Shown here piece after piece: positions 51,901 to 60,794 of a stretch of DNA of 64,000 bases (positions within the stretch are counted from its first letter, which is position 1; each line of letters opens with the position of its first letter). The notes under the pieces are model-generated. The model was given only the letters and a program-made list of their open reading frames with translations. It made no database searches and was not told where the DNA came from. A program made the translations under genes and the position numbers. Source of the stretch: Methylobacterium aquaticum. GTDB lineage: Bacteria; Pseudomonadota; Alphaproteobacteria; Rhizobiales; Beijerinckiaceae. The DNA is taken from assembly GCF_001043915.1 (NCBI RefSeq), contig NZ_LABX01000056.1, forward strand, positions 30,758-94,757. Reading direction: 5' to 3'.

Positions 51901-52017
51901 TGTCGTGGTGTCATGCTGGACCGGCCGCTTCGACCGTCAGGTGCTCGCGCCGGTCATGTAGGTGGTGACTACGCCGATGATGACGCCCAGGATCGTGACG
52001 GCGGAGCCGGCGATGAT
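51872..52017. repeat. Partial duplicate of the icmD-like 3' end (left copy)
   Basis: About 145 bp matching 53062-53205: hairpin, TGTCGT, CTGGACCGGCCG, GGTGCTCGCGCCGGTCATGT, AGGTGGTGACTACGCCGATG. It carries the antisense of the last 30 codons of the gene at 53126-53536. The match ends at GATGAT, where AT-rich sequence starts. Confidence 0.85.
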
Positions 52018-52196
52018 TTTCTCTGTCGTATCTTATCGTTCTATTGGATAATAGAAAGTAATTACATCAGGGTTCGCAACACACTCTCATAATACGTGTT
52101 GTAATCGCCATTAAAAATAATGAGTGGGGCGGATTCCCATATTAATTAAAAGAAGGGATTTTTCCTGCCAATGTCGAGCGCCTGAGGGAGCGTGCC

Positions 52197-52864
52197 ATGT
52201 CTCAAAAAATTTGGCTGACAAACATCATAAAAGACTATGCTATAGGCGACAAACACGGCTTACGGTATAAATATTTTGATGATGATTGGCGGCCGGCGCA
52301 GCATGAAATTACGAACGAACGTCGTGATAGGCTGTTAAATCTTGAAAGACACGTCGCTGGTTACTCATTAGATCGCAAGTTATTCCCCGAATACGTAGCA
52401 ATTTTCGACGAAAAATGCTTTCGCCGTAAGAAAGAAGTTTTTTTGTTGGCGGGTTCATCGTTATAAGAAAATCGCTTGCCGATGTAATTAGGCAATTCGA
52501 TCTCGGGACTGGCGAGCTAATCCCTATCAAATTTTATCATGCCGATCTAACAACAGAGATCAATGAACATTTTTATTTTATCAATTTTGGATGCAGGAAG
52601 AGTAGTTTAATTACCGGGGAAAGTAAAAATATAGCAAAAATAACTTACAATGTACACCCAGATAAGAAAATATGGAAGATCCACAATTGGGTAGATAATT
52701 TGGATATTGCTTTATCGAACAAGTCGTTGATGGGTCCAGACCTGTGGATCGAGGAAAAATTCCCCGATACAATATTTATGAGTGACGATTTGGTTCGCAA
52801 AATCAAGGGTACAAAACCAAAGGTCGATTTTTCTTTCGTGTCGTGCAGAGTGATGAATAAGTGA
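52197..52864 (+). pseudogene. Imm11/DUF1629-like immunity protein, frameshifted
   Basis: Frame 1 starts at ATG 52197 (MSQKIWLTNIIKDYAIG...) and reads to KKEVFLL; the other frame continues GGFIVIRKSLADVIRQFDLGTGELIPI...WKIHNWVDNLDIALSNKSLMGPDLWIEEKFPDTIFMSDDLVRKIKG...FSFVSCRV to TGA 52862-52864. The late pattern (D-x-W-x-E-x-x-F-P-x-x-x-F-x-S-D) is that of Imm11 immunity proteins of polymorphic toxins. One extra T in the T7 run at 52438-52444 would give KKEVFFVGGFIVIRK and restore about 222 codons. No cognate toxin is nearby. Confidence 0.7.
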
Positions 52865-53061
52865 ATTTGGGTACCAAAATATTCAAATATTTCCCATTTT
52901 CGATTTCAGATAGAAAAATTAACGGGCGACTTTCGACTGAATCGATTAGAGTAACAAAGCAAACCCATTGACTTGCAACGGTTTTATCGCCGCTCCTCAT
53001 CGTGATTGCGAGCGATTTCAGGCACTTACATTCAATTGTGTAACACTCTCAAGCTGCGACA

Positions 53062-53205
53062 GCGCCGAGCGGACGGTTCCGCTCGGCGCTGTCGTCGTGC
53101 CACGCTGGACCGGCCGGGTCGGCCGTCAGGTGCTCGCGCCGGTCATGTAGGTGGTGACCACGCCGATGATGACGCCCAGGATCGTGACGGCAGAGCCGAC
53201 GACGA
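53062..53205. repeat. icmD-like 3' end with terminator (right, native copy)
   Basis: The native copy of the block repeated at 51872-52017. It starts with hairpin GCGCCGAGCG...CGCTCGGCGC (53062-53089), which should terminate the icmB-icmD operon. The AT-rich sequence 52018-53061 between the two copies looks inserted; 52865-53061 hold no supported gene. Confidence 0.85.
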
Positions 53206-53536
53206 TCCCGGCCAGAGACCGGCCGGCATCCTCGCGGGCGTTGTCGTCCTGCGACGACTTGTAGAGCTTCACGCCCGAGATGCCGGCAAGCCCGATGCCG
53301 ACCACGGCGAAGATGATCGAGATGACGATGCCGGCGTTGTTGCCGCCGGTGGCGATCGAGGACGCGTTGAGCGCCGAACTCGACGCCTTCGAGCGCGAGT
53401 TCTTCAGAAATTCGATCGGCGCCGAGGGATCGCCCGAGGCGCTGCCGCCCGTCGCTTGAGCCAGCGCCGACATCGTGCTCAGGCCCAGCATCGTGGCGGT
53501 GACCAGGGAACGGTAGTAGATATCCTTGATGTTCAT
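53126..53536 (-). CDS. IcmD/DotP-like small membrane protein
   Basis: A 136-residue protein; ATG 53536 is preferred because GGAGG lies 5 nt upstream. A signal peptide (SLVTATMLGLSTMSALAQA) is followed by a polar region and two membrane helices (GIVISIIFAVVGIGLAGISGVKLY and SLAGIVVGSAVTILGVIIGVV). That layout fits DotP/IcmD (TraR) or a VirB2-like subunit. It starts 14 bp after the icmB stop. Assignment is by topology and synteny. Confidence 0.55.
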   Translation of the reverse strand: MNIKDIYYRSLVTATMLGLSTMSALAQATGGSASGDPSAPIEFLKNSRSKASSSALNASSIATGGNNAGIVISIIFAVVGIGLAGISGVKLYKSSQDDNAREDAGRSLAGIVVGSAVTILGVIIGVVTTYMTGAST

Positions 53537-53550
53537 TGGGACCTCCATTG

Positions 53551-56538
53551 TCATGCGGCGGTTCTGGATCGGTCGATCCGGGGTTGAGCGTCGCTCATGA
53601 GTTCCCCCAACACTTGATCGACGATCGTCTTTGCGATCCGGTCCTCACCGAACCGCGCAAGCGCGGACATCCGACTCCACGTCTCGATGGCGGTGCCATC
53701 GGGAAAGCGTGTAGCCAGGATGCGCAGCGCCTCGTTGACCGCCATCCGGCGGTACAGCTCGTCGCGCACCAGGCGGTCCTCCGCCTTGGTGGTCAGGGCC
53801 CACAGCATCCGGGGCCCGAGCGAGTTGTTGAGCACGATCCAGCGCTCCTCCTCGCGCAGCTTGAACCGCGCCAGGATGTTCGCGCCGCGCCGCCCCTGCG
53901 GCCCGTGGACCTGGCGCTCGAGCGCGGACTTCACGGCTCCGTCGAACCCGAAGGTCTTGCGGGCCTGCTCGCGGATCTCGTTCGAGTCGGCGTTGAGCAC
54001 CAGCACCGTCGAGGCCATGTCGGCCAGCGTGTCGAAGTCGGCGAGCAGCTGCGAGACCAGGATCAGCTCCAGGCCCCACTTGCGGCCCTCGCGGGCATCG
54101 GACTTCACCTGCCGGGCGATCGTCTCGACGCCGCCGGTCAGGTGATACTCGTCCATGCACAGGCGCTTGGGCGTCTCCGCCACCTCGGCGTAGCGCGCTT
54201 CCCAGTACCGGACGTATTCCGCCCGGATCGCGTCCTCTGGCGGAAAATCCATCTTCGCGATCTCCTCGGCAAAGCCGGAGATCTTCGACAGGTAGACATG
54301 CCGCGCGATCATGAACATCAGCGCGTTGTTGCGCTCGGCCTCCGGCGACTTGTGGCGCATGGCCACGTCCTGGAGGTCGATCGACACCACCCGCGCCTCG
54401 CCGAGGTCGAGCCGGGTGGGCCGGGAAAAGATCGGGAACTTCTCGATCGCGCTCTCGAGCGAGCGCTGGACGTGACGGATCAGCTCGGCGGGGAAGTCCT
54501 GCACCATGATCGGCTCGGCGAGCACCCGGGCGAAGTCCTCCAGCACCGGCATCGCGTAGCGCTGCGCGCGCTGCGCGGCGGTGGAGAGCCGGCGCTCGAC
54601 GAACGCGTCGACGATGCTCCACCATTTCGACCGGTCGCCGACCTTGATGCCGTAATGCGCGATCAGCCGATCGAGCTCGGGGTCGACGTTGGGCTGGTAG
54701 ACCGCCGGCGAGGACGAGAACTGGAGGTCGCTCTTGAGCTGGTAGACCCGCGTGATGAGGCGCGGGATCAGGAGCGATACCTCCGGGTTTGAGACGTTGA
54801 GGAGCGTCGTCAGGAAGTTCTCGATGAAGCTGCGCTCGCGCTCGAGCGGCATGCGCCGGCCGAGCCCGAGGTCGAGGAAGTTGACAGCAAAGTCCGGCGT
54901 GTTGAGGAGCCGCACGTAGTACGCCTCGTGCCGCCGCTCCGGGGGAAGCGCGTTGCGCACCAGCTCGATGAACCCGCTGGAACTGACGCCGACGTCGATG
55001 ACGGCCAGGAACGGCAGCGCCGCGCCGGCGGAGAACGACGCGAACTCGACGTTGAGCCGGTTCATCAGCACCGACTTGCCCGAGCCCGGCGTGGCGTAGA
55101 TCAGCGTCAGCCAGAACAGCTGCTCGGGCGAGAGCGCCTCGTAGGGCACCGGCTTGCCGTCGGGCGTGACCAGCATGCTCTGGCCCTGCTTGAAGATCGG
55201 CGCCGTGCGGTGGAACGGCAGCATCGCCGCGAGATCCCCGAGCGGCGCGATCGAGCCCGGCGGGATCTCGGCCTGCACCGTCATCCCGGCCACCGTCTCG
55301 CAGAGAGCCCGCAACGGGTTGTGGGGGGCGTCGGTCATCACCGCCTCGCCCCAGGTCATCATCCCGCTCATCAGGTACGAGCGCCGCCGCTCCAGGAGCC
55401 CCGGATCCTCGCCCGGCTCGGTCCAGGTCGTGGCGATGACCCTGCCTTTTACGATCGCCTCGCCGTCCTTCTCGACCACCTCCTCGAGCTGGCGCAGCGC
55501 CCGGAACAGGTTCTTGTTGCTCGGGCTTGCAAAGGCGAGGAGGCCCGCCAGGACCTTCTTGAGCCGGAAGCCGACATCCGCGTCGCGCAAAGCCTCGAGG
55601 TGGAAGCAGACCCGGAACGGCATGTCGGCCGAGCGGGACGAACTCTCGAGCAGCGAGTCGAGCAGCCGGTTGAACGGCAGGATCGACGAGGGGAACATCC
55701 GCATGACCGCGAGCGCGTAGCGGCGCCCGCCCATGTCGAGGGCGCGCATGTTGCTCGAGGCCTGCGCGTTCGAGGTCATGATCTGGCGCGCGACGGTCGG
55801 CGTGAAGAAGTCGCTGACGTCGTCGTCGTGGCGCTCCTTGGCACCCGGGTAGCGCCTCGTGCCCGGCCCGTAGGGCGTCCAGCCGTCGGGGGTCTCGTGG
55901 TAGAGGACGGCCGCCCGGATCTGCTCCAGATCGCGCCGCCGGCCCTGACCATCGGGAGCGAGGATCCGCCCCTGAAGGCGCGCCTCGCCGAGCGCCTCCA
56001 TGACCCGGCGCACGAACGCGGCGTGGACGCCGTCGAGCGAGCCGAGCCGCAGGTACGGGTTCTGGGCGTCATGGGCCGGGGGCAGCTCCTGCCAGGCCCG
56101 GCGGTTGTCCCGCTGCTCGCGGCGGACCTCCTCGGGCGTGCCGGCCGTCGGCCGGGTCCAGGCGGCGAGCAGGATGGTCTCGGAGCGCGCCCGCTCCTCC
56201 AGGACCGCCCGGCCCTCCTCGATCAGCGCCTCGACCGAGAGCCCCTTCTGGCGCGCGCGCCGGCCCTGGCGCTCGACGAAGGGCTCGATGACCTTGGCGG
56301 TGTTGAGCGAGGACTCGTAGGAGATCGTGAGCTGGTGGCCGGGCCGCTTGAGGATCTGGGCGATCCCGCCGGCGAAGCGCTCGACCACGTTGACGAGGTA
56401 GTCGTCGGGCGAGACGATCGAGCGGATGCCGTCGATCTCGATCAGGGTGACCTGCGACCCGTCATGGGCGTAGACCACCGCCTCCTCGCGCTCCGGATCG
56501 AACCCGGCGAGGTCGCAGAACTTGTCGGCCGTCCTCAT
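53551..56538 (-). CDS. dotO: IcmB/DotO (TraU)-type secretion ATPase
   Basis: A 995-residue protein. The N-terminal 400 residues are the IcmB family region (VVYAHDGSQVTLIEIDGIRSIVSPDDY, IVERFAG...LKRPGHQLTISYESS). The VirB4-like motor has WLTLIYATPGSGKSVLMNRLN (Walker A, about residue 484) and LCMDEYHLTGG (Walker B, about 795). It powers the I-type conjugation channel from the inner membrane. Length is normal for the family (about 1000). It overlaps the upstream membrane gene by 4 nt. Confidence 0.93.
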   Translation of the reverse strand: MRTADKFCDLAGFDPEREEAVVYAHDGSQVTLIEIDGIRSIVSPDDYLVNVVERFAGGIAQILKRPGHQLTISYESSLNTAKVIEPFVERQGRRARQKGLSVEALIEEGRAVLEERARSETILLAAWTRPTAGTPEEVRREQRDNRRAWQELPPAHDAQNPYLRLGSLDGVHAAFVRRVMEALGEARLQGRILAPDGQGRRRDLEQIRAAVLYHETPDGWTPYGPGTRRYPGAKERHDDDVSDFFTPTVARQIMTSNAQASSNMRALDMGGRRYALAVMRMFPSSILPFNRLLDSLLESSSRSADMPFRVCFHLEALRDADVGFRLKKVLAGLLAFASPSNKNLFRALRQLEEVVEKDGEAIVKGRVIATTWTEPGEDPGLLERRRSYLMSGMMTWGEAVMTDAPHNPLRALCETVAGMTVQAEIPPGSIAPLGDLAAMLPFHRTAPIFKQGQSMLVTPDGKPVPYEALSPEQLFWLTLIYATPGSGKSVLMNRLNVEFASFSAGAALPFLAVIDVGVSSSGFIELVRNALPPERRHEAYYVRLLNTPDFAVNFLDLGLGRRMPLERERSFIENFLTTLLNVSNPEVSLLIPRLITRVYQLKSDLQFSSSPAVYQPNVDPELDRLIAHYGIKVGDRSKWWSIVDAFVERRLSTAAQRAQRYAMPVLEDFARVLAEPIMVQDFPAELIRHVQRSLESAIEKFPIFSRPTRLDLGEARVVSIDLQDVAMRHKSPEAERNNALMFMIARHVYLSKISGFAEEIAKMDFPPEDAIRAEYVRYWEARYAEVAETPKRLCMDEYHLTGGVETIARQVKSDAREGRKWGLELILVSQLLADFDTLADMASTVLVLNADSNEIREQARKTFGFDGAVKSALERQVHGPQGRRGANILARFKLREEERWIVLNNSLGPRMLWALTTKAEDRLVRDELYRRMAVNEALRILATRFPDGTAIETWSRMSALARFGEDRIAKTIVDQVLGELMSDAQPRIDRSRTAA

Positions 56539-57020
56539 TGGACGCCTCGCAGGATGACCGAGAACTGATAGACGGGCACCGCGAGCGCGAAGAGCCAGGC
56601 GCCGAGCAGGCCCGGGACGATCCCCCGCATGAGAGGCGCCGGGCGGACGTGCAGGGCGCAGTAGACCTGCGCGAGGGCAAACACCATCGCGGCGCAGGAG
56701 AGTGTGATCGAGGCCGGGTAGTAGACGTAGATCAGCGGCAGGGACGTGATCGCGCCGTCCAGACCGCGCGTCAGGCTGTCGTAGAACAGCCCGGTCAGGA
56801 ACAGGCAGCCGCCGCCCGCCATGGCGCAGACGTGCAGGATCCGGCGCAAGCTCCGGTCCGAGCAGACCGACACCGACCAGGCCCGCGCGGCCACGATCGC
56901 GTAGCAGCCCGCCGCGAGGGTGAGCGCGATGGCGGCCTTGCTCACCAGGGGGTGATCGTCGAGGTAGGCCGCCGCGTTGGCGGTCAGGTTGTCGATGAGG
57001 TGCCAGGATCCGTCGTTCAT
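56535..57020 (-). CDS. Polytopic membrane protein (IcmC/DotV-like position)
   Basis: A 161-residue protein with four hydrophobic helices (ALTLAAGCYAIVAA, ILHVCAMAGGGCLFLTGLFY, YYPASITLSCAAMVFALAQVY, IVPGLLGAWLFALAVPVY). ATG 57020 has GAGGGGG 9 nt upstream; a GTG at 57038 overlapping the previous stop is the other choice. Its place between the small 84-residue protein and IcmB fits the Legionella icmC/icmD segment. No enzymatic motif. Confidence 0.65.
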   Translation of the reverse strand: MNDGSWHLIDNLTANAAAYLDDHPLVSKAAIALTLAAGCYAIVAARAWSVSVCSDRSLRRILHVCAMAGGGCLFLTGLFYDSLTRGLDGAITSLPLIYVYYPASITLSCAAMVFALAQVYCALHVRPAPLMRGIVPGLLGAWLFALAVPVYQFSVILRGVQ

Positions 57021-57034
57021 CGCGTCCGGCCCCC

Positions 57035-57289
57035 TCACTCGGCGAAGTAGAAGGAGAATTGCGCGATGATGATCGTGGGGATCGTCATCGCGCAGCCGAT
57101 CACCCCGGCGACGATCCAGTTGCCCGCCGTGCCGTCGCCGGAGTTGTTGGCCTGGTAGATCCGCAGCATCGCGTAGCCGGTGAGAAAGATGCCGGCGACC
57201 GCCGTGATGACGACCACGAGCCAGGCCAGGACCGGCACGAGGTCGATCAGGCCGCGCAGGACGTCGGCCAGGCCTTTCGAGCCATCCAT
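57035..57289 (-). CDS. Two-helix membrane protein of the I-type system
   Basis: An 84-residue protein starting MDGSKGLADVLRGLIDLVPVLAWLVVVITAVAGIFLTGYAM, then a loop and a second helix (GNWIVAGVIGCAMTIPTIIIAQF). The size and two-helix layout resemble IcmD/DotP or small DotE-like subunits. The start overlaps the preceding stop as TGATG. Its first 17 codons are duplicated in the chimeric mini-gene at 57289-57447. Confidence 0.65.
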   Translation of the reverse strand: MDGSKGLADVLRGLIDLVPVLAWLVVVITAVAGIFLTGYAMLRIYQANNSGDGTAGNWIVAGVIGCAMTIPTIIIAQFSFYFAE

Positions 57290-57447
57290 CACGGCTTCCT
57301 CACATAGGAGATCGGCAGGGTCTCGGGCCCGTAAGCGGTGCCGGCCCCGACCGTGACCCGAGCCGCGTCGAGAGGCACCACGACGGGCAGAAGGACGAGG
57401 TCGATCAGGCCGCGCAGGACGTCGGCCAGCCCCTTGGACGGACCCAT
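57289..57447 (-). CDS. Chimeric 52-residue mini-gene from tandem duplication
   Basis: Begins MGPSKGLADVLRGLIDLV (copy of the start of the 57035-57289 gene) and continues LLPVVVPLDAARVTVGAGTAYGPETLPISYVRKP (copy of the last residues of DotG with a deletion). The frame is open from ATG 57447 to TGA 57289. Both borders keep a TGATG overlap, so the reading chain dotG - mini-gene - next gene is unbroken. Probably a by-product of a duplication rather than a functional protein, but it should be translated. Confidence 0.6.
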   Translation of the reverse strand: MGPSKGLADVLRGLIDLVLLPVVVPLDAARVTVGAGTAYGPETLPISYVRKP

Positions 57448-58742
57448 CACGGCTTCCTCACATAGGAGATCGGCAGGGTCTCGGGCCGGTAGCTCGGGCC
57501 ATAGGCCGGATCCGGCCCGTAGCCGGTGCCGGCACCGACCGTGACCCGGGCGGCGTCGAGGGGCACCACGACGGGCTGCAGGAAGACGATGCCGATCGGG
57601 AAGTTGGTCGGAGAGGACAGGGTCGGCGGCCGGCTGAAGCTGCGCGCCGCCGCCGCGGTCAGGGCCTGGCCCACCGGCTGCGCGGCGCCGAGGCCCGCCG
57701 TCAGCCAGTCGACGTTGCGGCCGGACTGGACCGCAAAGCCGTTGCCGACCACCGTCTGGGTGTTGAGCTGCGTGAGCTGCTGGCCGACCTGGCCCACGCC
57801 CTGGATCAACCCGGCGATGACGAGGCCGCCGTAGCGCTCCAGGGTATGGTTGTCGACGTCCTCGGCCACGCCCGTGCGGGCCTGGTCGACCGTGATCGCG
57901 ACCGCCTGCATCGGCCCCTGGCGGCCGTCCTGCAGGATCATGGTCGAGAACCGGATCGAGGCCTGCGTCTGCGAGTAGACGATCTGGCCGAGCAGCCGGA
58001 TCCCGTTGAGCGGTCCGGGCTGCTGGCGCTCGTCGAGGTCGACGATGGTGGCGAAGATGGGCGCCGCCGGATCGTCCGAGTTGAAGCCGCGATCGAGCAC
58101 CGCGTAGGCGACGTCGCCGGCACGCGCCACGGTCGCGTGCCGAACGCCCATCCCGAACGGCCCGGTCGGGGGCGGCGGCGCGACGGCGGCAGCCCGCGGC
58201 TCGGGGGGCTTGGGCCGCTCGCCCTTGGCGAAGCTCCGCACCAGGAACCCGCCCGGCGTCGGCTTCAGCAGCGCCTTGATCTGGTCGTTGATCGCCGCGA
58301 CCTGCTCGGGGTCGGCCGTCGGCTGGACCGGCACGTCCCGGTACACGGTCTGGATGACCGGCCGGTCCTGGTAGATGATCCGCTCGACCACCTTCGGCTC
58401 CGGAGGCGTCTCAGGGGGCTTCGGCTCCGGATTGGCGTCGGGCAGCTCGCCCATCGTCGCGCCGCGCTTCTCGGCGATCACCGTCGGCGCCACGAAGGGC
58501 TTGCCGGCGCTGTCCCGTTCGTCGGCCGCCTGGCGGTTGACGCCGGCGCGCCGGTCCGCCTCGGCCTTGCCGACCGGCTTCATCATGTCGTTTGGCGGGT
58601 TCGGGGTCTGGCCCCGGATCTCGGAGGCCAGCCCCGCGCCCTGGTCGGCACCGGGGACGTCCCGCAGGATGAAGGCGGCCGAGCCGAGGGCGCCGAACAG
58701 GGCGACACCGCCGAGTGCCGCGACCACTTTCGATGAGAGCAT
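57447..58742 (-). CDS. dotG: DotG/IcmE (TraO) channel protein
   Basis: A 431-residue protein. ATG 58742 is preferred (GGGGGGG 6 nt upstream); ATG 58748 has no spacer. An N-terminal membrane helix (VVAALGGVALFGALGSAAF) is followed by a Pro-rich region (EPKPPETPPEPKVVERII) and the VirB10-like C-terminal domain: GDVAYAVLDRGFNSDDPAAPIFATI, GIRLLGQIVYSQTQASIRF and DWLTAGLGAAQPVGQ. DotG forms the channel core and spans both membranes. It is much shorter than Legionella DotG, which has a long repeat region, but similar to plasmid TraO. Confidence 0.88.
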   Translation of the reverse strand: MLSSKVVAALGGVALFGALGSAAFILRDVPGADQGAGLASEIRGQTPNPPNDMMKPVGKAEADRRAGVNRQAADERDSAGKPFVAPTVIAEKRGATMGELPDANPEPKPPETPPEPKVVERIIYQDRPVIQTVYRDVPVQPTADPEQVAAINDQIKALLKPTPGGFLVRSFAKGERPKPPEPRAAAVAPPPPTGPFGMGVRHATVARAGDVAYAVLDRGFNSDDPAAPIFATIVDLDERQQPGPLNGIRLLGQIVYSQTQASIRFSTMILQDGRQGPMQAVAITVDQARTGVAEDVDNHTLERYGGLVIAGLIQGVGQVGQQLTQLNTQTVVGNGFAVQSGRNVDWLTAGLGAAQPVGQALTAAAARSFSRPPTLSSPTNFPIGIVFLQPVVVPLDAARVTVGAGTGYGPDPAYGPSYRPETLPISYVRKP

Positions 58743-58754
58743 CGCCATCCCCCC

Positions 58755-59873
58755 CTAGAACTCGATGCTGATGGCGGTCTCGGCCCCGTCGCCGCGCTCG
58801 GCGACGAGGCGCGAGGCCGGGCGCAGGAACTCGTAGACGCGGTAGCCCCCCGACGCGTCGGCCGAGGCGACCGGCTGCGGGCTGACGAGATCGCCCTGGA
58901 CGCGCACGTACATCCGCTCGCGGTAGAGCCAGGCCTGCGCCCCGCCGGTCGCGGCGAGCTTCTGGGCGCCGGCCGGCGGGGTGCCGGAGCCGAACAGATG
59001 CAGGAGCGCCGTGGTGTCGATCGGGCCCGTCCCGCGCGGCGGACCCGGCGGTCCGGCCTTGCGCACCGGGGCAGTGCTCGCCGTCACCACCTTCACGGGG
59101 GTGAGCGGCGAGGTGCCGGCGACCCGCACCGTGACCGGGATGTCCACCGTCTCGCTCTGCCCGGAGAGGATCATCAGCGGGATCGGGTAGGGCACGGCCT
59201 CGAGCCGGATCAGGATGTTGCCCCAGGTGTCGTACCGGCACGGCATCAAGTTGATCGAGGTCGGCCGGTCGGCGCCCGTCGCGGCCGGCACCTGGGCCGC
59301 CCCCATCGCGGTGTCCTGGCCGCAGCCGGTGCCGTCCTGCGCGAACAGGCGCGGATCGTAGGCGACCGAGGCGATCGGCCAGGGCGCGCCCTTGGCGTCG
59401 ACGAAGGTGATCGGTGAGACCACGCCGTAGGCCAGGTGCAGCGTCTCGGGCGCCGAGCGGCTGATCTCCTGCGTCACGGTGAGGAGCCGCGGCTCCGCCC
59501 GGGGCATGCGCCCGTCGCGGCCCGGGAAGTTGCCGGCGCCCTGCGCGTCCTGGACTGCGCGACGCACGTCCTGGATCTCGCCGGGCTTGAGGATCATGCC
59601 CTGGGTGCTCCCGAGCATGCGCTTGCGCAGCTCCTCCAGCTCGGCCGGGGTCAGGGCGCGCGGGACGGGCGGTGGCGCCTGCGCCGCCAACGGGCCCGTG
59701 GCAGGCGGCAGGCCGGTGGGTGGCACACCGGCCGGCCGGCGCACCGCATCGCCCGAGGGCTGGAAGTTCGGCGGGGCCGGCTGCCCAGGTGCTTGCTGCC
59801 CGGGAGCTTGAGCGACCGCGGCGGAGGCCCAGACGGCAACCGCGGCAAAGCCCGGGGCCAATACGCGCATCAT
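58755..59873 (-). CDS. dotH: DotH/IcmK (TraN) outer-membrane core protein
   Basis: A 372-residue protein with a signal peptide (MRVLAPGFAAVAVWASAAVAQA), a Pro/Gln-rich linker, and the DotH body: MLGSTQGMILKPGEIQDVRRAVQDAQ, LHLAYGVVSPITFVDAKGAPWPI, NILIRLEAVPYPIPLMIL and the C-terminal LVSPQP...YRVYEFLRP. DotH forms the core ring with DotC and DotD. Start overlaps dotI's stop; dotG starts 6-12 bp after its stop. Confidence 0.88.
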   Translation of the reverse strand: MMRVLAPGFAAVAVWASAAVAQAPGQQAPGQPAPPNFQPSGDAVRRPAGVPPTGLPPATGPLAAQAPPPVPRALTPAELEELRKRMLGSTQGMILKPGEIQDVRRAVQDAQGAGNFPGRDGRMPRAEPRLLTVTQEISRSAPETLHLAYGVVSPITFVDAKGAPWPIASVAYDPRLFAQDGTGCGQDTAMGAAQVPAATGADRPTSINLMPCRYDTWGNILIRLEAVPYPIPLMILSGQSETVDIPVTVRVAGTSPLTPVKVVTASTAPVRKAGPPGPPRGTGPIDTTALLHLFGSGTPPAGAQKLAATGGAQAWLYRERMYVRVQGDLVSPQPVASADASGGYRVYEFLRPASRLVAERGDGAETAISIEF

Positions 59874-60526
59874 GGCCCGACCTGATTGGTTAGTTGCTGC
59901 GTCGAGATCACCGAGTCGATCGCGATGCCGTTCGGGTTGATCGGAGACGGGTCGATCCGCACGATCGTCATGGTCAGAAGACGCCGCTCCACCCGCGTCT
60001 CGACGTTGGTGCGGTAGAAGATCTGCAGGGGTACCTCGACGCGCCAGTAGTACCGGCCCGCCGCCTTGCCCTCCTCGGCCACGTTGGCCGGGTCCGTCGT
60101 CACGGCCGAGACGGTCTGGTAGCCGAGAACGACCTTCTGGATGATGCCGCTCTCTTGCAGAGCCGCCCGGTAACGGTCACGCCCACTCGGGGTGAACGAC
60201 TGCGACAGCGCGTTGTTGATGAGCGCGCGCCAGTTCGCGTAGTCGTAACTATTCAACTGGACGGCCGAGCTGACCGCGAACTCCTTCAGCCGAGCCTGAG
60301 AGATGTTCGGCTCGTTGAGCGGGATCGCATCGCAGACGGCTTGCGCGTCCGAGGTCCAGATGAACTGCTTGACCGGGAACCGGACGAACGCGTTGTAGAA
60401 CAGAAGCGCGTTGACGACGAGCGACAGGGTCAGGAACAGCGACAGCAGCAGGATCCAGTACCACTGGTTGCGCAGCATCATCCGGCCGGCATCGACCTCG
60501 CGCGAGATGTGGTCGGCCGACTTCAT
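59870..60526 (-). CDS. dotI: DotI/IcmL (TraM) inner-membrane protein
   Basis: A 218-residue protein: a membrane helix near residues 25-48 (WILLLSLFLTLSLVVNALLFY) then a VirB8-like periplasmic domain with LNSYDYANWRALINNALSQSFTPSGRDRYRAAL and a closing set of strands (YYWRVEVPLQIFYR, RRLLTMTIVRI). DotI forms the inner-membrane ring with DotJ. It overlaps the upstream small gene and dotH by 4 nt on each side. Confidence 0.88.
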   Translation of the reverse strand: MKSADHISREVDAGRMMLRNQWYWILLLSLFLTLSLVVNALLFYNAFVRFPVKQFIWTSDAQAVCDAIPLNEPNISQARLKEFAVSSAVQLNSYDYANWRALINNALSQSFTPSGRDRYRAALQESGIIQKVVLGYQTVSAVTTDPANVAEEGKAAGRYYWRVEVPLQIFYRTNVETRVERRLLTMTIVRIDPSPINPNGIAIDSVISTQQLTNQVGP

Positions 60527-60792
60527 GAGCGCGGCTTTCCTGCCGCCGGCGGCGCCACGATCCTGACCTCACAGCCGAACACGCCGCCGTCGGCGACGTA
60601 GGGGATCACCTCGGCCCGCTTGAGGCAGGCATAGGTGAGCCACATCATCGCCATCAGCGAGGCGAAGACCGCGCCGGAGAGGAACCACGAGGCGCGCGCG
60701 TAGCCCTCGATCTCGTCGGCGAGCGCCGACGGCGACAGGCAGCCGCGGGCCGAGGGCAGGCTGAACGCTCCGATGGAGGATCGCCGCGCCAT
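60523..60792 (-). CDS. DotJ/IcmM-like single-helix protein
   Basis: An 89-residue protein with one membrane helix (WFLSGAVFASLMAMMWLTYACL) and a short periplasmic end (AEVIPYVADGGVFGCEVRIV). DotJ of Legionella is of this size, is related to the N-terminal part of DotI and sits just before DotI. Sequence similarity to DotJ is not evident by eye, so the name rests on size, topology and position. Confidence 0.5.
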   Translation of the reverse strand: MARRSSIGAFSLPSARGCLSPSALADEIEGYARASWFLSGAVFASLMAMMWLTYACLKRAEVIPYVADGGVFGCEVRIVAPPAAGKPRS

Positions 60793-60794
60793 CG

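Noticed and set aside
53536..56568. Two long + strand frames opposite icmB
   Set aside because: They are antisense shadows of an ATPase with Walker motifs.
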